Source: Chloroflexota bacterium
Lineage (GTDB): Bacteria > Chloroflexota > Anaerolineae > Promineifilales > Promineifilaceae
DNA: 40,325 nt
Direction: 5' to 3'
Assembly (NCBI GenBank): GCA_020631655.1
Contig: JAHDGV010000005.1
Location: 1-40,325, forward strand
A program made the position numbers and the translations under genes. Shown one piece after another: positions 33,418 to 40,131 of the stretch; position 1 is the stretch's first letter; the number at the start of each line of letters is the position of its first letter. The notes below the pieces were generated by a model. The model was given only the letters and a program-made list of their open reading frames with translations, had not been told where the DNA came from and did not search any database.

Positions 33418-34293
33418 CTAAAATCCACGCGCTTGCCAAGCGGAGTAAAGCACAACTGATCCAGCCACGGCCGCATTGAGCGATTCAACGTGTCCGCGCT
33501 GTGGAATCTCGAGCACAATGTCGCAGCTATCTCGCACCAAGCGACGCATCCCCTCACCTTCATGCCCTACGATGATGGCCAACGGCCTGTCCAGATCAAT
33601 GCTACCCAGCTTTTGCGCATCCTCTCCAAAATCAAGACCGGCTACCCAAACATCGGCCGCTTTAAGCGTGTCGAGCGCTTTTACTAAGTTAGTCACTTTG
33701 GCAATGCGCAGATGTTCGGCCGCCCCCTGCGAATGTTGCACAATTACCGGCGTGATCTCCGGTGCACGACGATCCTGCAAAACAACACCGTGTACCCCCA
33801 CAATTTCGGCCGTGCGCAACAGTGTCCCAACATTATAAGTCCCCTGCACAAGGTCCATCACCAAAATCAGCGGCTTTTCACCGATGGCTTGTGCATGCTC
33901 TAAAATATCTTCAACTTCACAATAGGGGTAATCCCCGATCCCCAGCACAACCCCCTGATGATCTCCGGCTCCAGCCAAGTTGCCCAAACGATTCTTATCG
34001 ACACGCTCCACATTAACACTGGCTTGCCGAGCCGCATGCAACAGCGGCTTCGCCTGCTTGTCAGACATATCGGCCGCCAAATAGAGCGTTTTAAATTTTC
34101 GTCGATTGGCCCGTAAAGACTCCAGAACCGTGTTGCGTCTCGTTAAAACACCACCCACTGGCGGCTTCTTTTTATCTTTACGCTTCTCCCCTTTTGGCTT
34201 TTGACTAGGCTGTTTTTGGCCGGGTTTTTGATTACCACGATCGCTTTTCCCTTTACCCCTCTTCTCTTGAGCCTTTCCCTTTTTTTGTCTCAA
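33418..34293 (-). CDS. TrmH/SpoU-family RNA 2'-O-methyltransferase (RlmB-like) with Lys-rich tail
   Basis: The C-terminal two thirds is a SPOUT-fold methyltransferase. It has LVMDLVQGTYNVGTLLRTAE (motif 1), IIVGHEGEGMRRLVRDSCDIVLEIP (motif 2) and QRGHVESLNAAVAGSVVLY (motif 3), plus an L30e-like substrate-binding domain before it (TVLESLRANRRKFKTLYLAADM). The target is a ribose 2'-hydroxyl of rRNA, most likely 23S, by similarity to RlmB. The first 45 residues are very Lys/Gln/Gly-rich (KKGKAQEKRGKGKSDRGNQKPGQKQ) and probably bind RNA. The TTG start overlaps the TGA of the upstream MBL gene by four bases (TTGA), giving translational coupling. Confidence 0.88.
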   Translation of the reverse strand: MRQKKGKAQEKRGKGKSDRGNQKPGQKQPSQKPKGEKRKDKKKPPVGGVLTRRNTVLESLRANRRKFKTLYLAADMSDKQAKPLLHAARQASVNVERVDKNRLGNLAGAGDHQGVVLGIGDYPYCEVEDILEHAQAIGEKPLILVMDLVQGTYNVGTLLRTAEIVGVHGVVLQDRRAPEITPVIVQHSQGAAEHLRIAKVTNLVKALDTLKAADVWVAGLDFGEDAQKLGSIDLDRPLAIIVGHEGEGMRRLVRDSCDIVLEIPQRGHVESLNAAVAGSVVLYSAWQARGF

Positions 34294-34919
34294 CCCATTC
34301 TCTCTTTGATAAAGGCCTCACGGCTGGCCGCCAGCATAAATCGGTTGGTCTTTTTCTGATTCCCAATCGTGTCAGTTGTGGTTGGGCCGTAATTATGGCC
34401 GGGATAAATCACCGTGGAGTCAGGTAGCTTCATGAGTACGCCATGGATCGAGTCATACATCGCATTCACATCGCTCTGGGGCAGATCACAACGGCCGCAC
34501 CCATCAACAAACAACGTGTCACCCACAATCATATGATCTCCGTGTTTGAAGCACACACCACCGGGAGAATGGCCCGGGGTATGGAAAACCTCAAACGTCA
34601 ATTCACCCAACTCCATCTCATCTTCGATATCGCTAGTAGGATAGTTTGGATTAAATGAGTCAAGCGTATTAGGGGAAGCCCAGATTTCAATGGTAGGATA
34701 TTCCTCAATTACCGCTTCAACCCCTTCCACATGATCACCGTGAGCATGGGTGAGCCATATTCCGACCAAGTTATATCCGTTTTCATCGATAACATTGAGC
34801 AACGCAGGTACATCCCACGCTGGATCAATAATCACAGCGTCTTTTGTTGCATCATCTGCCAAAACACAGATCAAGTTGTCGTACGCGCCAAGCGCCAATT
34901 GGTGTATTTTTAGTCCCAT
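34290..34919 (-). CDS. MBL-fold hydrolase, glyoxalase II-like
   Basis: The 209-residue cytoplasmic protein has the full MBL motif set: GIWLTHAHGDHVEG (HxHxDH), FHTPGHSPGGVCF (third His), MIVGDTLFVDGCGRCDL (bridging Asp) and VIYPGHNYGPTTTDTIGNQKKTN (fourth His). This pattern fits glyoxalase II-like thioesterases and persulfide dioxygenase relatives; the GCGRCDLPQ segment is typical of that group. The track start at 34973 translates a repeat-rich spacer; ATG at 34919 (MGLKIHQLALGAYDNLICV) fits better, though no Shine-Dalgarno is present. The stop overlaps the start of the methyltransferase gene. Confidence 0.88.
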   Translation of the reverse strand: MGLKIHQLALGAYDNLICVLADDATKDAVIIDPAWDVPALLNVIDENGYNLVGIWLTHAHGDHVEGVEAVIEEYPTIEIWASPNTLDSFNPNYPTSDIEDEMELGELTFEVFHTPGHSPGGVCFKHGDHMIVGDTLFVDGCGRCDLPQSDVNAMYDSIHGVLMKLPDSTVIYPGHNYGPTTTDTIGNQKKTNRFMLAASREAFIKERMG

Positions 34920-34991
34920 ATTGCGAGAGGTGGGTGGCGAGTGGCGGGTTGTGGACGGGCAAAAACCCGCCACTTGCTACTCGCAGACCCG
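34920..34991. repeat. Word-like GTGGCGGGTT/AACCCGCCAC inverted-repeat element
   Basis: GTGGCGGGTT (34941-34950) and AACCCGCCAC (34964-34973) form a 10-bp perfect inverted repeat. Around it are variants of the same words (GGGTGGCGAGTGGCGGG; CCACTTGCTACTCGCAGACCCGC). On the minus strand the element ends at the ATG of the MBL gene. It belongs to the class of degenerate intergenic spacers also seen before the ABC-F, NuoF and NuoH starts. Confidence 0.65.
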
Positions 34992-36626
34992 CTAAATATT
35001 AATCATCTTTTCGCCGTGGTAATACTCTTCCCGTAACGCCAGAACCCGCTCATCTTTCAAATATTCGTTGAGCGGCAGGCTACGGTCAATCACACCGCCG
35101 GGGGCGATTTCAACGATGCGGTTCGCAATCGTATCAATAAACTGGAAGTCGTGCGAGGTAAAGAGCAGTGCTCCTTCAAACGAGATCAAGCCATCGTTCA
35201 AAGCGGTGATCGCTTCAAGATCAAGGTGATTGGTCGGTTCGTCCATCACCAATGCGTTGGCACCTGACAACATCATCCGGCTGAGCATACAGCGCACTTT
35301 TTCCCCTCCGGAAAGTACTGTGGCTGATTTAAACACTTCATCGCCCGAGAACAGCATCCGGCCGAGGAATCCTCGAATGTAGCTCTCGCTGTCATCGTCT
35401 GAATACTGACGTAGCCATTCAACCAAGTTGATGTCGTCGCTAAACCATTCACTATTTTCTTTTGGAAAGCTAGATGGGGTGATGGTGGTTCCCCACATGA
35501 ATTTACCGCTGTCTGCTTCACGTTGACCGGACAAAATTTCAAACAGAGTTGTTTTGACTAAGTCGTTTGGTCCGATAAAGGCGATTTTGTCACCTTGATT
35601 TACATTGAGCCTAAAATCTTTGAGCAAGTGTTCACCATCAACCGTCGCATTTAAATCTTCAATCTCAAGGATCATTTTGCCTGCGGGGCGTTCCGGCCGA
35701 AAATCGACATAGGGGAAGCGGCGGCTTGAGGCGGGTAGCTCATCAATTTTGATCTTATCGATCATATTTTTACGGGCGGTGGCTTGCTTTGATTTAGATG
35801 CGTTGGCACTAAAACGGCGGATAAAGTTTTCAAGCTCTTTAATCCGATCATCCGCGCGCAGTTTTGCGTTTTTGCGCTGTTGTTGGGCCAACTGACTGGC
35901 TTGATACCAGAAATCGTAGTTCCCCACGTACATTCTAATCTGCCCAAAGTCGATATCGACAATGTGGGTAGACACGTTATTCAAAAAGTAACGGTCATGC
36001 GATACGACGATAACGGTGTTGGGAAAGTTGATCAAAAACTCTTCAAGCCAGCGAATGGTGCCCAAATCTAATTGGTTGGTAGGCTCGTCCAATAGCAGGA
36101 TATCTGGGCTACCAAACAGCGCTTGCGCCAAAAGCACCCGCACTTTTTGTCCCGCTTCCATATCCCGCATCAGGGTCAGATGGAACTCTTCGGGGATACC
36201 GAGGTTGGCCAACATCACGGCCGCATCTGATTCTGCTTCGTAACCGTTCATGTCAGCCATCTTTTCTTCAAGCTCGGCCGAGCGCAACCCGTCTTCTTCA
36301 GAAAAGTCCGGTTTGCTGTACAGGGCTTCCCGCTCTTTGATCACTTCAAACAGCTCTTCGTGCCCCATCATCACCGTATCAAGCACAGAATGCTCGTCAT
36401 ACGCAAACTGATCCTGACGGAGCATGGCCAAACGTTCCCCTTTCCCCATGCTCACGGTTCCACTGGTCGATTCAAGCTCGCCAGCTAACACTTTTAGAAA
36501 GGTTGATTTTCCAGCCCCATTTGCCCCGATTACCCCATAGCAGTTGCCGGGTAAAAATTTTAGATTGACATCTTTGAAGAGGGTCCGCTCTCCAAAAGAA
36601 ACATTTAATTCACTAACAGATAACAT
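34992..36626 (-). CDS. ABC-F family ATPase (YkpA/YbiT type)
   Basis: The 544-residue protein has two ABC domains in one chain and no membrane segments. The first has Walker A GANGAGKST and Walker B ILLLDEPTNQLD with a degenerate signature (DMEAGQKVRVLLAQAL). The linker FSANASKSKQATARKNMIDKIKIDELPASSRRFPYVDF is characteristic of the YkpA/YbiT subgroup. The second has signature LSGGEKVRCMLSRMMLSGANALVMDEPTNHLD, but its Walker A is GPNDLVKTT rather than GxxGxGKT. A similarly altered second P-loop is, as I recall, normal in YkpA-like members. ABC-F proteins act on the ribosome. The start follows a word-like repeat. Confidence 0.92.
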   Translation of the reverse strand: MLSVSELNVSFGERTLFKDVNLKFLPGNCYGVIGANGAGKSTFLKVLAGELESTSGTVSMGKGERLAMLRQDQFAYDEHSVLDTVMMGHEELFEVIKEREALYSKPDFSEEDGLRSAELEEKMADMNGYEAESDAAVMLANLGIPEEFHLTLMRDMEAGQKVRVLLAQALFGSPDILLLDEPTNQLDLGTIRWLEEFLINFPNTVIVVSHDRYFLNNVSTHIVDIDFGQIRMYVGNYDFWYQASQLAQQQRKNAKLRADDRIKELENFIRRFSANASKSKQATARKNMIDKIKIDELPASSRRFPYVDFRPERPAGKMILEIEDLNATVDGEHLLKDFRLNVNQGDKIAFIGPNDLVKTTLFEILSGQREADSGKFMWGTTITPSSFPKENSEWFSDDINLVEWLRQYSDDDSESYIRGFLGRMLFSGDEVFKSATVLSGGEKVRCMLSRMMLSGANALVMDEPTNHLDLEAITALNDGLISFEGALLFTSHDFQFIDTIANRIVEIAPGGVIDRSLPLNEYLKDERVLALREEYYHGEKMINI

Positions 36627-36949
36627 GTTTAGTTTTCAGCCTTCAGTTATCAGTTTTTAGCTTGTTTCTGCATGAACGAGCTACACAGATACTGAAACTT
36701 ATCTTACAGGCTAAAAGGCCTGTAGCAATAAAACAGTAAAGCGGGATGGTATCCCGCGCCACAAAATTTGATTTTTTAAACTATAGATTGCGTAGGGAGC
36801 CCTGAGGAACGGAACTTACAGAAGCATCTTAAGAAATTTATCGTTCCTCCCCAGCCAAAGAAAAATATTTCTCTTTGGCCTTATTCTAACCGGAACGGCT
36901 GAATTCTGGAACAGGAAATATCTTTTTCTTGTAGGTAAATTTTATTTTA
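36627..36949. promoter_or_regulatory. Hairpin-rich intergenic region upstream of the ABC-F gene
   Basis: No gene is recognised in these 323 bases. Next to the ABC-F start is a word-like run (minus: AAAACTGATAACTGAAGGCTGAAAAC). Further out are hairpins TACAGGC-N6-GCCTGTA (36705-36724), GCGGGAT-GGT-ATCCCGC (36741-36757), GAGGAACG/CGTTCCTC (36804-36849) and GCCAAAGA-N10-TCTTTGGC (36854-36879). The second, followed on the minus strand by TTTACTGTTTTATT, may terminate the membrane-protein gene. Confidence 0.5.
36741..36757 (-). terminator. Candidate terminator after the 36950 membrane-protein gene
   Basis: GCGGGAT-GGT-ATCCCGC forms a 7-pair stem with a 3-base loop. On the minus strand it is followed by TTTACTGTTTTATT. 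It lies about 190 bases beyond the gene end, so assignment is tentative. Confidence 0.4.
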
Positions 36950-37486
36950 TTACGGCTCATTCTCTCGATTCATACTGATGATGACAATCGATCCGATGAT
37001 TTCAATCGCTCCGCCAATAAAGCCGCCCCATGCAAACGGAGCATTGAAAGCCAAGCAAAGCCCTCCGGCCACAGCCAGTAACCCACCCACAATCCAGTAA
37101 ATGCGCATGCCGTAAATCGTTTGAAATGTCAGATACCGGCTGCCGATGATTAACAGCATAATCGGAAAGAAAAATGATGGCTCGATGTTCACCATCACAT
37201 ACGCGATAAAAAGCCCGATAAACAAAAGAAAGGTGCCTTCTAAGGCTAAAAATGAAAGCGGATTCCCTTGCTCATGGGCCCCTGCCCGGCCGAGCAGTTT
37301 GGAAACCTGCTGACTGGCCGGCACAATCAGCATCCCACCAAAAAATAGAGTCAAAACGGCCGCTTGCACACCCACGAACCATCCAACCAACCCAGCAATC
37401 AGCCACACAATTCCAGACACAAGCATGCCCGGCCCACCGCCAACGTAGGCATCCCTCATATTTTTTTGCGCATCAACAAAGTTCAT
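36950..37486 (-). CDS. Small multi-helix membrane protein of unknown function
   Basis: The 178-residue product has about five or six hydrophobic segments: GMLVSGIVWLIAGLVGWFVGV, AAVLTLFFGGMLIVPAS, GTFLLFIGLFIAYVMV, FFFPIMLLIIGSRYLTF, YWIVGGLLAVAGGLCLAF and FIGGAIEIIGSIVIISM. I recognise no domain with confidence; it resembles short DUF-type integral proteins common in many bacteria. ATG at 37486, preceded by AGGAAGAG, is a better start than 37504. It lies 95 bases after ilvE on the same strand, with a word-like spacer between them. Confidence 0.7.
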   Translation of the reverse strand: MNFVDAQKNMRDAYVGGGPGMLVSGIVWLIAGLVGWFVGVQAAVLTLFFGGMLIVPASQQVSKLLGRAGAHEQGNPLSFLALEGTFLLFIGLFIAYVMVNIEPSFFFPIMLLIIGSRYLTFQTIYGMRIYWIVGGLLAVAGGLCLAFNAPFAWGGFIGGAIEIIGSIVIISMNRENEP

Positions 37487-37504
37487 TTTCTCTTCCTGAT
37501 GCAT

Positions 37505-37581
37505 AGGCTTTTTCAGTAATAAGTAAGTCAGTAACCAGTGAATCAGTGGCTGGTCAACACCGACCTACTGAAGCCCATTGA
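37505..37581. repeat. Word-like CACTGATTCACTGGTTACTGAC spacer
   Basis: On the minus strand the spacer after ilvE reads ...CCACTGATTCACTGGTTACTGACTTACTTATTACTGAAAA, built from variants of ACTGA/ACTGG/TTACTGA. It closely resembles in style the TGATAACTGAAGGCTGAAAAC run before the ABC-F gene at 36631-36662. No coding sequence was found. Confidence 0.5.
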
Positions 37582-38649
37582 CTAACCTATTGTCAGTGTC
37601 CAACCAAAGCGGTCAGGGATACGGCCGAACTGAATGCCGGTGAGCTCGTCGTACAAATGACGAGTGACTGAGCCAACTTCGTTGTTGTTCACAATCACAT
37701 CTTCACCCTTGTAACCCATTTTGCCGATTGGTGCGATCACGGCCGCAGTCCCACAGGCAAAAGCCTCGGTACATGCACCAGATTTTATATCAGCCAGCAA
37801 CTCATCAATATCAATCATGCGCTCTTCTGTTTCGTAACCTAGGTCTTTGGCCAAAATCAGCAGAGAATCACGCGTGACGCCGGGCAAAATCGTGCCGGTT
37901 AAAGGAGAAGTGACCAGCTTGTTTCCATACACAAAGCAGATGTTCATCCCACCCATCTCTTCCACGTAACGTCGCTCAATCGCATCGAGCCAAACAACTT
38001 GTTTATAGCCAGCTTTGATCGCTTTATCGGTTGCATGCAGGCTGGCCGCATAGTTGCCGCCGGTTTTAGCTTCGCCCACGCCGCCACGAACGGCCCGCAC
38101 ATACTCATCTTCAACAAAAACAGAGATTGGAGCAAAGCCGTTGGCAAAGTAAGGGTCAACCGGGCTGAGCAGGATAAAAAAGAGTGCTTCGTTTCCGTTA
38201 AGCGATCCGATTGTTTCTTCGCTACACACAAGCGTCGGCCGGATATAGAGCGATGAGTCTGGCTGGCTAGGAACCCACTCATGGTCCAGCTCAATCAGCT
38301 TCACAATTGCCTCTAAATGTTCCTCTTCATCCATCTGCGGTAGCTCCATCCGTTTGGCCGAGCGATTGAACCGTTTGATATTTTGATCGATCCGAAACAG
38401 ATTGATCTTCCCATCCGGCCGACGATACGCTTTGGTCCCCTCAAAAATTTCTTGAGCATAATGAAAAACCGACATCGATAGGCTCATAGAAATGGGGCCA
38501 TACGGTTGGATTTGAGCATCCTCCCAGCCGCCTTCGCCAGAATACTGACGGGTGAGCATATGGTTGCTAAATGTGCGGCCGAAACCAAATTTGCCGTCTG
38601 GCAAGCTACGAGCTTGTGCTTCATCAATTTTATTTAATTCAATTTTCAT
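37582..38649 (-). CDS. ilvE: Branched-chain amino acid aminotransferase (class IV PLP enzyme)
   Basis: This enzyme carries out the last transamination in Leu, Ile and Val synthesis, and their first breakdown step. The 355-residue protein has the large-form (BCAT1/2-like) signature: YAQEIFEGTKAYRRPDGKINLFR, then LYIRPTLVCSEETIG, the PLP lysine in GEAKTGGNYAASLHATDKA, WLDAIERRYVEEMGGMNICFVYG, TSPLTGTILPGVTRDSLLILAKDLG and EAFACGTAAVIAPIG. GGAG lies ten bases before the ATG. It is complete and of normal length. No leader-peptide attenuator with branched-chain codons was seen upstream. Confidence 0.95.
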   Translation of the reverse strand: MKIELNKIDEAQARSLPDGKFGFGRTFSNHMLTRQYSGEGGWEDAQIQPYGPISMSLSMSVFHYAQEIFEGTKAYRRPDGKINLFRIDQNIKRFNRSAKRMELPQMDEEEHLEAIVKLIELDHEWVPSQPDSSLYIRPTLVCSEETIGSLNGNEALFFILLSPVDPYFANGFAPISVFVEDEYVRAVRGGVGEAKTGGNYAASLHATDKAIKAGYKQVVWLDAIERRYVEEMGGMNICFVYGNKLVTSPLTGTILPGVTRDSLLILAKDLGYETEERMIDIDELLADIKSGACTEAFACGTAAVIAPIGKMGYKGEDVIVNNNEVGSVTRHLYDELTGIQFGRIPDRFGWTLTIG

Positions 38650-38814
38650 CCTAACAAATCTCCAAATGTTTCGTTTGGTGCTCTATTTTGCTCAAAGGGT
38701 CAATCTGAAACAGAATCAATGACAAAGGATTTTGCAAAACAATTCAACCCATATCAAGTCTAGCGATTTTTGACATTAATCAAGAAACTCATATAGCTCG
38801 CCAACTGTAGACAC

Positions 38815-38856
38815 AAAAAAAGCGGGGCGATATTTCTATCACCCCGCTTTTAATCA
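38815..38856 (-). terminator. Intrinsic terminator of the FKBP gene
   Basis: AGCGGGGcGATA-TTTC-TATCaCCCCGCT forms an 11-pair stem with one mismatch, centred at 38834. On the minus strand it is followed by TTTTTTTGTGT, an ideal U-tract. It lies just after the FKBP stop. Confidence 0.92.
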
Positions 38857-38873
38857 GTTTCAGTCTTCTTGGA

Positions 38874-39605
38874 CTATTGTGAGCCAACAATCTCAACTAA
38901 TTCAACTTCGAAAATAAGTGTCGCGTTGGGCGGGATGGTTGGAGGGCTACCCTGTGCACCATATGCCAATGCAGATGGAATGGTTAGGATCGCTTTTTCA
39001 CCCACAGTCATCTCAGCAATTCCAATTTCCCAGCCGGGGATCACAAAGCCTTGACCCAATGGGAATTCAATCGGTTCACCCCGATCAATCGAGCTATCAA
39101 ATACGGTTCCATCTTCAAGCGTACCTGTGTAGTGAACGCGTACGGTATCCCCTTCTTGAGGTTGTGCGCCGTCCCCTTCTTCAAGAACTTCACGTTCAAC
39201 ATCTAAAATATTCAAGATTTCAATCTCGAAGTGGAGATCAGCGTTGGGTGGAATTGAAGGAGGAGCACCTTGCTCACCAAAAGCGTCTTCGGCCGGTACA
39301 TCAACCGAAATCAGGTCGCCTACTTTTTTGCCCTCAAAGATGGGATCCCAGCCGGGGAAGAAAATCCCTTCACCGTATGGGAAAACAATTGGTTGGCCAA
39401 CTTCATTCGTGTCAACAAATACGTCGCCGGTATCAACTAAGGAGCCTACCATAGCAATTTCAAGAAAATCCCCATCTTGAATCAAGCCATCGCTAGACAT
39501 GCTATCACCACCGCTACTATCTGCAGGTGGTCCACCCGGAGGAGGTCCGCAAGCCGCAAGGAAAGCGGCAAATACGACAAATAAAATACTCAGTTTAAAT
39601 TTCAC
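38874..39605 (-). CDS. Lipoprotein with two FKBP-type peptidyl-prolyl isomerase domains
   Basis: The signal peptide [23 protein letters not shown] has lipobox LAAC, so the protein is exported and lipid-anchored. Two FKBP domains follow. The first (about residues 45-135) is divergent: [22 protein letters not shown]...[47 protein letters not shown]. The second (about 150-243) is canonical: [62 protein letters not shown]. It probably aids folding of exported proteins. The track start is 39623, but GTG at 39605, preceded by AGGAG with a six-base spacer, fits the ribosome site better. Confidence 0.92.
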   Translation of the reverse strand: MKFKLSILFVVFAAFLAACGPPPGGPPADSSGGDSMSSDGLIQDGDFLEIAMVGSLVDTGDVFVDTNEVGQPIVFPYGEGIFFPGWDPIFEGKKVGDLISVDVPAEDAFGEQGAPPSIPPNADLHFEIEILNILDVEREVLEEGDGAQPQEGDTVRVHYTGTLEDGTVFDSSIDRGEPIEFPLGQGFVIPGWEIGIAEMTVGEKAILTIPSALAYGAQGSPPTIPPNATLIFEVELVEIVGSQ

Positions 39606-39768
39606 AATTATCTCCTGATCCATGACAATGGATTTGGTAATTTAATTAAGATGTTGTCAGACCAAGAGGTCACTATGCTTTCAAGGTCGCTATGCATCCA
39701 AGATCTTGAAAATACATCTTTGCATTATAAAGTTTAGGTTGAAAAGGGAGGAAGGCTTACACAGCAAT

Positions 39769-39892
39769 TTGCTTAGGAACGTGACTTAAATAACTGTTCC
39801 AACTAAATCGCAGTTCCTGCCAAACTGAAGTTTAAATCACTAGAAATCAATTTACAGATGGGACAGTTTTTTAAACTTCAGTCCTTAAGCAA
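39769..39892. repeat. Nested inverted repeat, MITE- or ncRNA-like
   Basis: Outer arms TTGCTTAGG (39769-39777) and CCTTAAGCAA (39883-39892) pair with one bulge. Inside are ACTGAAGTTTAAA (39824-39836) and TTTAAACTTCAGT (39870-39882), a 13-bp perfect inverted repeat, plus AGGAAC/GTTCCT at 39775-39780 and 39813-39818. The arrangement fits a folded element of about 124 bases. Confidence 0.5.
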
Positions 39893-39969
39893 TCGAATGT
39901 AGAGGAGTATAACAGGCCAAATGAAGTTTGTCAGAGGTTATTAGGAAAATTATGTAGGTAAAAAAGGTG

Positions 39970-40114
39970 AGATTCAAAGAGTGAGTAAGGCCTATTCTGA
40001 AAATTAATTAGGATGAATCATTGCAAATTTTCAGAATAGGCTCGAGGCGTTTTCGGTTTGATTATTTTTATTTTTCCGAAAACGCCCAATTGCACAAGAT
40101 TCACTCTTTGATCT
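39970..40114. repeat. Three-way inverted-repeat element (closing stem plus two internal hairpins)
   Basis: An outer stem pairs AGATTCAAAGAGTGA (39970-39984) with TCACTCTTTGATCT (40101-40114) with one bulge. Within it are a 16-bp perfect hairpin GCCTATTCTGAAAATT/AATTTTCAGAATAGGC (39990-40005, 40026-40041) and an 11-bp perfect hairpin GGCGTTTTCGG/CCGAAAACGCC (40046-40056, 40076-40086). Three stems in this nesting are very unlikely by chance. Neither inner hairpin has a terminator-like U-tract on the minus strand. Confidence 0.65.
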
Positions 40115-40131
40115 ACCAGCTCCGGCAAAGA

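Larger units (their letters stand above)
39606..40131. repeat. Self-complementary non-coding region
   Basis: These 526 bases hold no recognisable gene but two clusters of long perfect inverted repeats, at 39769-39892 and 39970-40114, listed separately. The part next to the FKBP gene (39606-39760) is plain AT-rich sequence and should include its promoter; no consensus hexamers stand out. The region lies between two minus-strand genes. Confidence 0.6.

Noticed and set aside
35560-35600. Sequencing error as the cause of the odd second Walker A in the ABC-F protein
   Set aside because: The frame is intact around it and the same kind of change is known to me from YkpA-like proteins, so it is probably real.
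38770-38797. Plus-strand promoter-like TTGACA-N16-TATAGC
   Set aside because: It would fire straight into the FKBP terminator with no gene in that direction; probably chance in AT-rich DNA.
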